From Scedosporium boydii (taxonomy: Eukaryota; Ascomycota; Sordariomycetes; Microascales; Microascaceae), in assembly GCA_002221725.1 (NCBI GenBank), contig NJFT01000045.1, positions 62,001 to 126,000 of the forward strand: a stretch of 64,000 nucleotides of DNA, read 5' to 3'. A model generated the notes under the pieces. The model was not told where the DNA came from. It made no database searches and was given only the letters and a program-made list of their open reading frames with translations. The translations under genes were made by a program, and so were the position numbers. Positions 47,202 to 60,047 of the stretch are shown here, piece by piece (positions within the stretch are counted from its first letter, which is position 1; each line of letters opens with the position of its first letter).

Positions 47202-48308
47202 TTAGTAGAGGTTTATGACGAACTGGAGAAGGATGTACTCGAGATCGTATCGTTTAGCGAAAAGGGATGGGGCATGTTGGCCTAGAGTTTCCCAATCGAT
47301 GTGGTCCATTCCTCGGATGGTAAAAACGTAGTCCCAGTACTCTGGATACCATCCCGCATTCTCCCAATCCAGAAGCGCGACGATACGCCCATCGCGCACA
47401 ATAATGTTCCGCGCGGCAATATCACCATGCGTGAAAACTATGGGACACTCCGCGCTTAGTTGAGTAGTGATCTGGTGCCAATACATCGATTGCGCCTCCA
47501 AGCGCTTCGGCGGGTTGACAAGAAAGTGGTGGAACTCGGCCAGGGTGCCGAATGGGCCCCCCGAGCGTGTCATGATACCCGGGACCAAGGCGCCCTCGCC
47601 GCTCAGACGGCCGATGTAGACGCCTCGCAGATTACGCAGCTGGGCGATATAGCCGGTGAGCTGAGCTAGGACGGCGACCCGCTGATCGGACGTGAGAACC
47701 GGCCACGCCTGCTGTAGCGTTTGACCCTCGACAAATTCCATGGTGATGCGGTCCCAACTGCTACTCAAAACCTCGGGCACTGGGAGCGTTGTGTGCGCCT
47801 TGATAAATTGCAGCGCGAGTGCTTCATTTGGGGTATCCGTGGCACCGAAACCGTTGGACGATGTCGTGTATTTCGTTACGTTATCGCCGTGGCGGACGAC
47901 GTAGCGCTCATTTGAGCAATATATGATCTCACCGTCGGGATAAGGCGCATGTTCGCGCGGCGGTAGGGGAGAGTCGCCGAAAAGCGCACGTTGGCGATCC
48001 TTCCGCATCATCGCTGTTATAGGATTCACCTTCTTTTCTGTCTTGGATTTTATGTGGCTTGGATGCGATGGGATAGTGAGCATGTTTGCGGTGTCGGGAT
48101 GGCGGCCGAGGAAGTCGAGGACCCAGTCTTGGTCGATGGTGATATTGGCCCCATCCCATTGAAGGAGACGATTGGCGAATGCGCGAATCATGTCATTCGT
48201 CACCACGGTTCCGGCACTCCTCTCCCTCGATACCCAATCCACCACCGTCGTCTCTTGCTCTTCGGTTAAGGTTGGCCGGTAGTGCTGCTGTTGATCGAGG
48301 ACGGACAT
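47202..48308 (-). CDS. Fusion of CENP-B/Tc5-type DNA-binding domain and APH-like phosphotransferase
   Basis: A single exon of 368 residues. Residues about 10-75 (RPTLTEEQE, VVDWVSRERSAG, then DWVLDFLGRHPD) match the CENP-B/Tc5 helix-turn-helix that pogo/Fot1-type fungal transposases use to bind their ends. After a linker (80-125), residues about 130-340 are an aminoglycoside-phosphotransferase/choline-kinase-like domain: the VPEVLSSSWDRITMEFVEGQTL hinge, the catalytic loop HGDIAARN at 294-301 and the Mg-binding DWEN at 314-317. All catalytic residues are present. The start is ATG 48308; a 16-codon upstream extension begins only with TTG. No intron and no stop separates the domains, so the fusion is one reading frame. 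The substrate is unknown; small-molecule or protein phosphorylation are both possible. Confidence 0.8.
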   Translation of the reverse strand: MSVLDQQQHYRPTLTEEQETTVVDWVSRERSAGTVVTNDMIRAFANRLLQWDGANITIDQDWVLDFLGRHPDTANMLTIPSHPSHIKSKTEKKVNPITAMMRKDRQRALFGDSPLPPREHAPYPDGEIIYCSNERYVVRHGDNVTKYTTSSNGFGATDTPNEALALQFIKAHTTLPVPEVLSSSWDRITMEFVEGQTLQQAWPVLTSDQRVAVLAQLTGYIAQLRNLRGVYIGRLSGEGALVPGIMTRSGGPFGTLAEFHHFLVNPPKRLEAQSMYWHQITTQLSAECPIVFTHGDIAARNIIVRDGRIVALLDWENAGWYPEYWDYVFTIRGMDHIDWETLGQHAPSLFAKRYDLEYILLQFVINLY

Positions 48309-49382
48309 ATCAACAGTATTGCTCCGCCGCGATTTGGTAAAAGGATGCGACCACAATTATGACAGTTGGAAGACCACATGCAAGTTCTCCATTATGTCAT
48401 TGCTCGGGGCTTCCAGCAGTTAGTCATCTTGGCAGGCAAGATTGAAAAGATGGCTTGGGACTTTGGATCTTGATTCCCAAGTTAATAGGAACATTTCTCA
48501 ATATGAACCGGAGGAGAATTGAATAGGCGTATTCTAGCCTCGATTCCCTCGAGTATTATCTGAGTCGCAACAGGTCCGTACTCTGTAAACTGGTGATTTT
48601 GGCTTTGGCAAAGAGTTCGTGTAAGACGACGCGCCTCAGACCATTCCCAATTGACTTACAAAACCAGATGCTGCCAGTTGATAATTGAGTTGATCATTGG
48701 ATGGTCCTGGCATGGGGGCGAGACTCAACGAAGTCGTTGGGTCATGAACGCTTTAACACGTGATCACGCAACCAACGAATTGATCCGCGGGTTTGCGGGG
48801 ACCAGAAATTGGCAGAATGAACAGACCAGACCAGACGTCGCCTGCCTTCTAAAGTTCCGCAGGCCATCTCGATACCCTTGATTGTTTGAAGCGACCTCGA
48901 CCTGCAAAGATTAGATTTAGAGTCATCAAGCCGCCATCAACACCATTTCCGCAGAACCAAACACCAGACCAGACTTTGCCACGCGATCCTAGAATCATTC
49001 GACCCATGCGAGCATTTTCTAAATTATCAATCCTGCGCAATCGGACAGCCTTGGGAACAACCCCACCATTATCCGCCTCATTCCACGACGCTCTCTTCTC
49101 CGTGTGATCCCAGGGCATCTGTTCCAGTTCCTGCGCGTTCGGGTTACCAGCCTATAGGCGCATCTCCTCCCGCTCGGGGGTGTAGCTTTTCGGATCCATC
49201 CTTAGTTCACTCCGAAGTGCGGAGCCTCTCGAACCTGCATTTAGAGCTCACATCCCATCGAGGACCGGGTGAGGCTTGAAAACTCCCACCCTAACGAACC
49301 ATCACCGACGATCCGGCCCTGTCTACCCATCTAGGCCGCCGCCGGGCGCGCCGAATCCGCGTTCCTCCAGATCCTAGACACA
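48309..49382. other. Intergenic spacer
   Basis: 1.1 kb without a supportable gene. It includes the promoters of the HTH-APH gene (minus) and the 49383 gene (plus). Confidence 0.5.
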
Positions 49383-50943
49383 ATGCAGCGCTTCGCGAGG
49401 CTTACAAGGTTACGGCCTACCTTCGAAGTTGCCAAACATGCGGCGAACATGAACACGAGTTCCCAGACGATACAGGTTCAAAGGGTGCGGTTTCACAGAA
49501 TAAGGCGCAGTGGATTTAGGTAAGATAATACACCCTTCTTCGCCTTACCTCCCGAGCTCTTTTTTTTCCCTCTTTTCCTGGTGCTTCCAAGTTTGTGAAG
49601 TGGACGTTTGCTAACGAGACTTCCCCGTTTTCGACAATTAGGCGGGCAATGTTCCTGAGCTTCCTAATTCTTGGAGTATACATGACTAGCTCGGTCGTAA
49701 TCGAGGTCGTGGATGAGGATGAAGATGATCACGTCCATTTCCACGATAGGCCGGGTGCAAGGACTCGCGGAGTGCCAGACGCATCAGTCATGGCATTCGT
49801 CCCGTTCCCTTTTACGGAACAACAAGTTCAGCCACCTCCGTACCGTAGAGGAACGCCGGAATGGGCTGCATTCGAAAAGATCAGCAAAGATCAGAAATTG
49901 AAGACGAAACTAAAGAGTAAGCTCCCCTTTCCCGCCGAGTCTCTTCAACTCTCACCTTGCTTGCGGTTGGAAAATATGAGTTTGTATGGCCACCTTTCGC
50001 TAACGATGAGGATCAGAGGATCTGGGAAAGCTCACGCTGGATATTTTGGATTCTAACAGAGCCCTCGTGAACAAATGGGGTCGACCTACGGGCTGGCAAG
50101 GGTGGCTCAAGATTTCATTCCCGTCCGCCCCGTCTCCTGAGTGGTTGCAACAAGGGTACGTCAGCAGATCGTGGCTCATCCGAGCAATAGTCGATTTTAT
50201 AAGCTTCGTTGTTGTCTAACGAAAATTTTAACAGTCTGCTCATTAAAAATGACGGAATCTCGTGGGGGGCGAAGCAACCTGTCGATCCCTATGTGATAAA
50301 TATGCTCCACAAGGTCCTTTGGCCAGCTCCGCTGGCATCGGCTGTGTGGCAGTATACGAAGACGGTGGTGGGGCAGAGCTATAGCAAGCTGGTTGGTGTT
50401 AGCAGCGAGCAGACGACACCTTCAAGACCCGGGGGTGTCATAATAATCGCGGGTGCGGACGAGAAGAGGTCTCAAGTAACTCTACCTGTTAAGAAGCAGA
50501 TTCCCGACTCGACCGCAGCCGGAACGCCCCCTGCGGAGCAAGGGAAAGAGGTTCCGAGCCAGCCAGTCAACCAAAACAACACTTCTCGATCCACAAGCAC
50601 CCGCAAAGAGACGGACTTCATGTCCGAGAGCAGGAAGGCCTTAGGCCCTGTACATTCCAAGATCTTCGACCTCGCTCGTGCCCCCGCGGACTTGATGCGG
50701 GAGTTGTCGCCAAGCGCGTGGGATCAGCTCGTTTCCTCGGTCAGGAGCATCTGGGCGAGGGGGCGGCGCCAGCCACCGCGGGGCTGTGTCAAGATGTACG
50801 GGTTGATGCACGTGGAGACGACCAAGGCCTTCGTAATGCTTGACGTGGTCGCGTTCTGGGATACCAAGGTGGAAAAGTTTGACAGGCCGTCGATGTACAT
50901 TGGTCTGAGGGAGGTGACGCACAAGGGGTCGCCTCGTAACTGA
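49383..50943 (+). CDS. Unknown protein, probably mitochondrial, one membrane segment
   Basis: Four exons (49383-49519, 49642-49916, 50017-50155, 50235-50943) encode 419 residues. The first 45 residues are rich in Arg and lack acids (MQRFARLTRLRPTFEV...RVRFHRIRRSGFRR), a good mitochondrial presequence, followed directly by a hydrophobic segment at about 47-66 (AMFLSFLILGVYMTSSVVIEV). The rest has conserved-looking soluble parts: FVPFPFTEQQVQPPPYRRGTPEW, LVNKWGRPTGWQGWLKISFP and a C-terminal beta-rich block (CVKMYGLMHVETTKAFVMLDVV), with a Ser/Thr/Lys-rich linker between. I know no named domain; the layout suggests an inner-membrane protein facing the intermembrane space or matrix. Confidence 0.75.
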
Positions 50944-53900
50944 ACATCCGTGTTGTCAACATATTTTGTTACATCATTACTTCTTTTCTCACATACATTT
51001 GGACCCGTGTAAGTAGAGAGCTTTAGAGATCTGCTGCCCCTGTGTAGGGGTAGTTCTACAGCGGATGGTTAGGATACTCTAAACCATTACAGAATATTCT
51101 TCTCTTTGTTTCATTTTCAATGGTTCTCTGTTTCTTCGTGTGTTTTCCATCTCCCTCTCATTCCAGACACATGCAAGGGTCCGGATCAAAATATGGCCGG
51201 GATGCTTATTGGGCAGGGCACCCTCGATGATCTGGGACGAGTGCGGGCTGAGCAAACGAGAAGAAAAGCAAGTTTTCTTTTTCTCTCGAGAGTCCCCCCA
51301 TTGTGTGAATCGCCATATATCGCCATATACTCAGGTCTAATGAGCAGAATGGCAAGATCGTGGCTTAGACCCAACCCACGCAGTCCGTTTGACATTGTCA
51401 AAGGTATACGAAGTGGGTTCGACTTAGAATCTACCACGTTTTAGCCCAGTTTGTCCCCCGTTTCCCGCTTAGATAGGAAGTTGTTCTAAGGTATTTGGGG
51501 TGGGAGCAGCTCATGGGGGTGGGGACGGCGGCCTCTCACTTGGGAAAGTTTCTTGTGACGGGCATGCAACTTCTTTTCTTCTCCTTTCGGTCTGGCGAAG
51601 GCAGAACTTGGCAGGGGTGTTGGAGACAGGGAAGATTGGATACTGTTACATGCATGCTCGAAGCTAGTTGAGCTAAAGCTCAACCATGTCTGAACGTTGC
51701 AGATGCGAACTTTTTTTTTCTCACCACTGAAAATGATCTTTCTCCTTTTATTGATTCTTGGAAGGTATAGCACGGAGGCTGTGCTTCTTGGAGAGAGGGG
51801 TTGGTAACGTCGATCGGGAAAAGCATTTCGCTCATCGGTCTTCGTGTCACAGGAATGCTGGGAGAGGAAGGAAATAGTCCCAAGACTCCTTTGCACAATG
51901 TTGCTATCCGTGGAGGGCAACGCCTTGTACGAAGTAGGTATCGACTACGAGGCACATGGCTTCCTTTTCTCTATCCCTATTACAAGCTTTTAATACGAGG
52001 AGGCCAAGGAGACTGCCTCGGTGTACATATCCCCTTTTGCCTTTTTATATGAGCATATGCCTCGGTGGAGATATGCACCCTCACCTCTCCTATCGGGATC
52101 TCTTCGGTGCTGATCAGGCAGGATCGTAAAGGAAGATAAGCCTTCCGGAGAAGGTGTACCCAAGAATGCATACCTAGACGGTTGGGACTCTCCGCCAGTG
52201 TCGAGATCAGCTCAACTGAACTAGCTATTTGGAAAATTTTCTCTTCCGTTCTTTTATTTCCGCTTCTTCTTCCTCTTTCTGGAGCAGCACTCCAGTGATC
52301 CTACGAGGGAAAGGCAGATAGCTTCAGAAACAGATTAGTTTCATCTTGGGGCGTTCTTCTTAATCCCATTAGTAAGACGCAATTAATACGCGGACGTTAA
52401 CGATGACCCAAAAAGGCAAGGCAAACAGCATTTCACATGAGAACTGAGGGGAAATATCAATTCTTGTGGGTTCTGGTTGAGGCTGTGCAAAGGTGATGTG
52501 GGGTGAGGATTTGGGATGAAGAAAATTAAAATTTGGGTGTAATTGATATACTAAGTAAAACGAGGGAAAGGGTGTGATGAGCAAAACCGAGGATGCGGAA
52601 GAGAACGGACAAAAAGACATTAGAAGAAGAAGCCTGAAAAAATGGAATAATTTCCAGAAGGCATCGTCTAACATTTGTCTGGTCATTTCTCGGACGATGT
52701 AAAATACGCGCCGGGCGATGGTGTCGCGTATTCCTATGGTTCGAGTATTTCTTGTTGCGGTTGATGCGGTTGGATTTCGTTGCCCGGTTGCTGCCAGTTG
52801 TGGAGGGAGTCGGCAGGGGGCCGGTCGGAGGGACCCGGGAACTGGACCGGCGATGGGACCGGCTCAGTCGACGGTAATGAGCTCAGATGTGGCGAGTCTT
52901 TTGGGGGTCGGGTTGCCGTCGACTTCCAAATATCCGCGAGCGACAAATTCTCGTCAATCTTCAATGCTGGAAATTAAGTCAACAATTCGTAGATGAATGC
53001 AACGACCTTTGGACATAAATCTTTTTTTCCCTCCAGAGCTCCTTTGACTTCGCCCGTCACAACAGAGCAGAATTGATGTCGTCTCCCAATCCCTTGGCAA
53101 CGGCCAAAAGACCCAAATCATTTGTTTCGCCCCATGTGGGGGGAGAAGAAGGCAGTGCAAGCAAAGCTAACATTTGGGCGTAATGCTTTTTAGTGGACCT
53201 GATCTGATTAGATCCCGCCTCCTGCTTTCGGCGTTTAGCTGCTGTGAGACCATGGGGCGATGGACAGATCAATTAAAAAGCAAGCCGGCGATACGTCCGG
53301 GACGTGATGGGGCCACTGCATTCGGAAATCGCGCTCTCAATTAGTCAGGTGACACCGAACCCAATGATGACGTCGATACTTGGAATCCACGGTTCCACCC
53401 CAAACTCACGTGGGTCCTCTCCGATATGAGAACCCACCACCTGCTAAATGCTACACTAACACGCGATACATCAGTGTTGCCCAATGCCGAGCCATTAGGC
53501 TGCTCGTGGATTAAGCTCTCCGGATAGAGGATGGAGATCTGCGCTACCGAGCCAAGCTAAACTAGTTTATTGGGAGCTTCAAGTTTTTTTCTTCTTCCCA
53601 CACAAAGTATGGAATTGAAGCTTGGAGAGTCCCCCCTACCAGCCTTCACCAACTTTGCTAACATGTAAAACACATTTCCAATGCTTGACTTTGTAAATTT
53701 GAAAATTCAGGATTAAACTGTATCAAATCCGACTGATGAGCCTGTTGGCGAAGACTGCCTGAAATCGCTAGCGTGTGCAAACAGCTAGTTTAAGAGAGCC
53801 ATGTCATCAACATGATCCTATCTTCGCCGGGTTGCGCTTTACACCAAGGCCAATTTGGCAGCTCGATGCTTGGAGCGCAGATTGTGCCTGGACAGCCAGC

Positions 53901-55328
53901 CTGTCTTATTTCTTCGTAGGCTCCCTATGAAGAGCACTGCCCTCATAGTCGTCATCACTACGGTGGCAACAGGCCCCAGGTGACGGGGTCGGGGAATTTT
54001 ACATCCCCGGGGAGAGTCGCCGTTTACGAAGTACGGAGTAGATTCGCCTTCGCAGTTTGTCGACGACGGTCGGATTGAACGGGAAGGTCGGGGTGGCTGA
54101 GGATTCATAATATCTTACAACAAAAAGGCAGGAGATTAGATACGACCAAAGCGGCCGATGCAAGGCCTTTTGTAGGAAACATCAGTGAACATAATTGATG
54201 TTTCGGTCAAAGGTGTCTAGCTAGTAGCGTAGTCTGCCTTTGTAGATGTTTGACGTCAATATTGAAGATTTGTGATATTGTGCACTTTGGTACCTTATAT
54301 CGACCCCCCTCCTTCCCGGAGAAACCCAAATTCCAGCTGGGCGGATACTGGTGCTCTTTTGAGTAGAGCTAGGAAAGGTGCAATCGCGAGGAGACACATC
54401 TCATTCGGTAACTGTGGGCGGACACTACCGGTTTGGAAAGGCCCGGCTCATTTCGTCCAATCTGCATTGGGCCGCCCGAGGATGCGATTGGACTGGAGGG
54501 AAGGATCAATCAACACCGACGAAGTACACCTCGTGTGAACTTGGGCGTGGGGATCTGGGAAGGAAACGACGTTCTGGCATTTGCATTTGCTATATTCACG
54601 TGTAAGACACCACGAAAAACGCATTTTCCTCTGGAAGGAACGACGCTCAAACTTACAAATCCCAGCAAATTCGCACTTTCCTCCTTGAAGTAACAGATAA
54701 GAAACTGATTTTACCTATTCGCGTTTTTTAATGGTTTGATTAAGTTTTGCCAGTCGCGAGGGATACATGGTCGGGTACCAGCACTTGGCGTGGTGGCAGT
54801 GCAATTTAGCAGCCTATCTGAACGAGCCAGACACCGCACCGCTGTCACGTTATACCCGTCGCTTCCTTGTTGATGCACGCCTCGCTCCAGTTTCTGAGGA
54901 TCCGGGATAAAGGGCGGCGAGTCCTCGATCTTTTTTCCGCTCCCAAACTCGTCTTGGCCCAATGAAACAGTGTTTTTATGCTTTTCTTCTTCGAACAAGT
55001 CCATAATTCAAGCGATGATCCATATCTTCTTCATTCCATCGCCATTGTTATTCTAGCATGAGGAGACCCTGCCCGAGGAGTAGTTCGACACATTCACGAT
55101 CTCACCAACTCCCGCATTCTCTAGCGGCAGCACCACATTTGAGGCAAGGCGTTTTCCAATCAACCCCCTGCCTGACTCCACGTCGTTGTAGCCTGCCCTA
55201 CCCGAACCCTACTCCCCCAACTTGATTTAAAACTCCTCTCCATCTCCAAAGCCAAAGCTCCTCGAGGCAGGTTCTCCTCTGAATTCTTCGCGGCAGTTTT
55301 ACCACTTAGAACAGTTGCCTTACCTGCC
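50944..55328. other. Gene-poor 4.4 kb spacer
   Basis: No gene I can support: reading frames are short, lack ATGs, or show no splice partners. It contains two TACGAAGTA motifs (51928-51936, 54025-54033), an overlapping TACGGAGTA (54032-54040), a CRE-like TGACGTCA (54251-54258) and a CRE-like half element near 53366. The last kilobase is the probable promoter of the Ca2+-ATPase. Confidence 0.5.
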
Positions 55329-58300
55329 ATGGACTCTAAACCACCCTCGGACAAATCCTCGGACAAGAGACGCCCCAGAGCCCCAAGCATACATCTCGAC
55401 ACGTCGGCCGTGATAGATCACATAGGTACGTTTCTATGGATTCCGCCACGGTATGTGGTTGTATCTTGGAGGATTATCTTACCAAGTTATCTCCTTCTGC
55501 TCCGCCCCTGCCCTGCCTCTTTGTTGGCACACTAACCTTGGACCCTCGCGATCTAACCCATGGAATTAGGCCCTCACTCGAGCGCTAGTTCGGGATCCCA
55601 AGATGGCACAAAGCTCACCACCCCAGCCTTTGGCCGCGCCGCCAGCTCATTGTCCGCAGCTAGTCCAGCATCATTAGATACGCTACGGCCGTCGACAGAT
55701 GGCGCCTCTGACGCTGCGTCACAAAAATGCTTTCAACTACCGTCGAGAGAATCGTTAGAAGAACTCTGGAGGCCACTACCTCAGGACGAGGATTTATTCA
55801 CAGTCGCCGAGAATCCCTTTGCATTTTCTCCTGGTCACTTATCACGACTCTTAAACCCCAAGAGTCTAAAGGCTTTCCACGCCTTGGGCGGCCTGCGCGG
55901 CATAGAGAAAGGGTTAAGGACTGATGCCAAGTCGGGACTCAGTCTAGATGAGGCGGGTCTTACTGGATCCGTGTCCTTCGAGGATGCGACAGGATTTCAA
56001 TTACCGGAGCACCCTCCCGGTTTATCACAAGGGATTCAACGGACGAAAACGGGCCGAAAAATGACGCGTGTAACCACACACAAGGAGACCGGCGGATTGT
56101 ACAGCGACCGAAAGCGAGTCTACGGAAAGAACTCCTTACCCGAAAGGAAATCCAAGTCATTTCTCCAACTAGTTTGGATCGCCTTGCAAGATAAGGTTCT
56201 CATCTTGCTGAGCGTGGCGGCCGTGGTATCGTTGGCGCTTGGCTTGTACCAAACCTTTGGAAACGACGAACATCAAGGCGCCAGGGTTGAGTGGGTTGAA
56301 GGTGTGGCTATCATAGTTGCGATTGCCATCGTCTCACTCGTCGGCGCCTTGAACGACTGGCAGAAGGAACGTCAATTCCGGAAGCTGAACAAGAAGAACG
56401 AGGATAGGGAAGTCAAGGTTATTCGGTCGGGGAAGCCTTCGCTCATATCCATTGAAGATCTTCTTGTCGGAGACGTTCTCATGTTGGAACAAGGCGACGT
56501 AATCCCTGTTGATGGTATTTACATTGACGGACACAATATCAGCTGTGATGAGTCGTCCGCCACCGGGGAGTCGGATTTGATAAAGAAGACCCCTGCAGAA
56601 GCAGTGATGCGTGTCCTCGAGAAGACCAGCCCGATCGAGGTTAAGAAGCTGGATCCCTTCATTATTTCGGGCGCCAAGGTGCTTGATGGCGTCGGATCGT
56701 GTCTCGTCACTGCGGTTGGGCCTTATTCGAGCCATGGTAGGACCATGTTGTCGCTTCGCGATGACAGTGAATTGACGCCTCTGCAGTTGAAGCTGAACAT
56801 TCTTGCTGGTATGCTTCCCCCCCATTCCAAGCCGAACTCTCCTGCTAACACTTCTTCTCTTAGGTTACATCGCCAAGCTTGGATGTACCGCCGGTGTCCT
56901 CCTCTTCACGGTCCTGTTCATAGAGTTTCTTGTCCGTCTTAAGGGCAGCGATGAGACTTCGGAAGAAAAGGGTCAAGGTTTCATGCGAATCCTCATCACC
57001 GCCATTACCATTATTGTCGTCGCCGTCCCGGAAGGTCTCCCGCTAGCGGTTACGCTCGCGTTGGCCTTTGCTACGAAGAAAATGACGAAAGAGAATAACC
57101 TAGTCCGCCACTTGCAGTCTTGCGAGACTATGGGAAATGCAACTGTGATTTGTTCTGACAAGACAGGAACGTTAACCGAGAATATCATGACTGTCGTGGC
57201 TGGCTCGTTGGGCGATGGCTCACTCTGCTTCGCCGAGGACAGCGTCCTGAATGCGATAAAATCGAGCGATTCCCCCGGTGTGGGAACGGCCGAAACCGAC
57301 GCCAGCCTCTTTTACAGCAAGTTTATCCAGCCAAGCAAGCTTTCGTCGACCATTCATGAGGACCTGCGCGTGCTCCTTAACCAGTCCATCGCCATCAACA
57401 CAACGGCTTTCGAGGGTACCGAGAAAGGAAAGGCCATCTTTGTCGGAACCAAGACGGAAACCGCTCTTCTCGACTGGGCCAGGAATAAGTTTGCATTGGA
57501 ATCACTCGAGATTATGCGATCGAATCACACGGTCGTCGAAATGTATCCGTTCAACTCTAGCCGGAAGTGCATGGCGGCAGTGATAAAATTGTCAGAAAGG
57601 AAATACCGGATATTCGTCAAGGGTGCGCCGGAAATCTTGTTAGCTCAGTGCCACAAGGTGCTCGATTTGCCGACCGAGGGCATACATTCATCGACTCTGG
57701 AGCAAACTCATCTGGACCAGATCAAGGGAGATATTTCAAGGTTTGCTTCTGCATCTTTGAGAACACTAGGTCTATGCTTCAGAGACTGTGATCAGTGGCC
57801 GCCCCCACGGTCCAAGGCTCACGACGACCCGTCGCAAGTTGATCTCAGCGACGTCTTTCGCGAAATGATTTGGATCGGCGCCGTCGGAATCCAAGATCCA
57901 GTGCGAGGTGGGGTCCCAGCTGCGGTTGAGGACTGCCATAGGGCGTCTGTTGGAGTCAAGATGGTCACAGGAGATAACGTCGCAACAGCGAGAGCGATTG
58001 CCAAGTCTTGCGGTCTCCTGAAGGACGGCGGCACGATTATGGAAGGCCTTGAATTCCGTCGCTTAAGCAACTTTGAGAGGGAAGCCATCGTCGATGACCT
58101 TCGCGTACTAGCCAGATCTAGCCCCGAGGATAAACGGATCCTGGTAAAAGCCTTGCAAAGTCGGGGCCAGATTGTGGCTGTGACGGGAGACGGAACCAAC
58201 GACGCGCCTGCCCTCAAGGCCGCAGATGTCGGTTTCTCGATGGGTATTGCCGGAACAGAGGTCGCGAAAGAGGCGTCGGACATTATCTTGCTGGATGACA

Positions 58301-59304
58301 ACTTCTCGTCTATCGTCAAGGCGCTTGCTTGGGGACGGGCAATCAACGATGCGGTAAAGAAGTTTCTCCAGTTCCAGATTACGGTCAACATCACTGCTGT
58401 GATGATTACCTTCGTCTCCGCTGTTGCCGACGCGAACGAGTCCTCGGTGCTGAATGCCGTCCAGCTGCTCTGGGTTAACCTCATCATGGATACATTCGCG
58501 GCCTTGGCACTTGCAACCGACCCGCCGAATGATAGCTTGCTAGACCGGAAACCAGAGGCAAAGACGGCGCCGCTCATCACTCTCACGATGTGGAAGATGA
58601 TTATTGGTCAATCCATTTACCAGCTCATCGTCATCTTCATATTACACTTCGCAGGTCCCAGTTTCCTCCATTACCCTGAGGACGAACAGAAGACCCTCGT
58701 TTTCAATACCTTCGTCTTTATGCAAATCTTCAAGCTGGTCAACAGCAGACGTATTGACAACAAACTCAACATCTTCGAGGGACTACACAAGAACCAGCTC
58801 TTTATGTTAATGGCAACCATCATGGTCGCCGGTCAAATCATCATCGTGTGGTTCGGCGGAGCTGCATTTGTAGTCACGCCGCTAAACGGGGCGCAATGGG
58901 GCATCTCTCTTGTGCTTGGATTCTTCTCCATCCCCGTCGGTGTCCTCATCCGGCTATTCCCCGATTCGTGGATCCGAAAGGCCATAGAAACTGTCGTCCC
59001 GCGCCGATTCAGAGAGAAGAAGGCCCCCCGGCGAGCCGAGTCGTATGATCTCACAGCCGCGATGCTCGATGTGCGGGATGATCTCGCCTTCTTCAATAGG
59101 ATAAGAGGTGGGAGGATGGCGTTCCTGTGCGATCCCAAGTTTATCCAGAAGCGGTTGCAGAAGAGCAGGAGCAAGAGCAGGAGCAGGAGGGGGTCGAACG
59201 CGTCGAGCTCGCCCGTGCATCCGGCCATGGGTATACCCGGGCTGATTGCAGCGAGCATTGGCGGCCTTCCCTCGCCAGACAGCCGGCAGGGAGAGACGGT
59301 GTAA
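55329..59304 (+). CDS. P-type Ca2+-ATPase, vacuolar PMC1 / PMCA type
   Basis: Three exons (55329-55425, 55570-56808, 56864-59304) encode 1258 residues. It pumps Ca2+ out of the cytosol, in fungi mostly into the vacuole, countering calcium stress signalling. A long N-terminal extension (about 200 residues, Ser-rich) precedes the core. M1-M2 lie around 205-265, the A-domain has ATGESD near 345, M4 has VPEGLP at 500-505, the phosphorylated Asp is D544 in CSDKTGTLT, the nucleotide domain has KGAPE, and the hinge has TGDGTNDAP at 886-894. M5-M10 follow, with NxxxxLW and VNLIMDTFAA in M6. A single acidic residue in M4 and its spacing fit PMCA-type (one Ca2+ per ATP) rather than SERCA pumps. The C-terminal tail is Arg/Ser-rich. 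Confidence 0.93.
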
Positions 59305-60047
59305 CTTGATATAGGAGGGGTACAAAACACGAGGGAGTTAGGAGTCTGCAGGGTACTTAAAAAGGGAACGGAGTTGGGGCGGTTTCATGCATTGCATTGG
59401 CAGGGGTTGGTTCACTCATTACTGGTTTATTGCATTATACATAGTATTTGTTTTAGACATGCCAATGGAAAATGCTTGCACGCGAGTGTGAACAATTACA
59501 TTAATCGGGTCAAAATAAAGTATTTTATGGATATTGTAATACTCATTGAATGTAACTTTGTGTGATTGGTTGTGCCTTGCTAATTATGTAAGCAACGGAC
59601 GACGTCCGACCGAAAAGTGACGGAAGCCGCGTCCCCTCGTCCCCCCGACCGCGAGATTCCTGGACTTTTCGACTTCATCCCTCCGTTCCCACTTACACAC
59701 TAGCAACCGCAGAGAAAATGCAAATTCCAAAAAAAGTCCCTAACCATCCCAAATTTTCCCTTTCCGCACTACATTTAGCCCGTATCCTCCGTCCTAACTC
59801 CAAACGCCCTTGATTTTTGTGATTTTAGGAATTCCAAAACCAAAAAAAACCGCTGCAAGTTTCGTTATCCGATGCGTCAATGATTGCCGCCTTTCCTTTG
59901 CGCCATGTACGCCTTGGCTGCATCCACTTTATTTTTGCGAATTGCGCATTAGCAGATGATCCATCTGGAGTGCAGTTCATCCATCCGAGAGAAACTGCGC
60001 AAGAGCGCAGACTCCTCGCATTGGGGAGGGGGGTGGGTTTGCGTTGA
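59305..60047. other. Convergent spacer between Ca2+-ATPase and the 60 kb gene
   Basis: AT-rich 3' sequence; no gene. If the downstream gene has a further exon it would lie here. Confidence 0.45.

Noticed and set aside
48309..48356. 16-residue N-terminal extension of the HTH-APH protein
   Set aside because: It begins with TTG, and the ATG at 48308 gives a complete HTH.
52734..53272. Pair of minus-strand frames that might splice
   Set aside because: Both start with TTG, and no convincing donor/acceptor pair joins them to an ATG.
54093..54102. Crz1/CrzA-like calcium-response element
   Set aside because: Only a partial match to the motif and more than 1.2 kb from the Ca2+-ATPase start.
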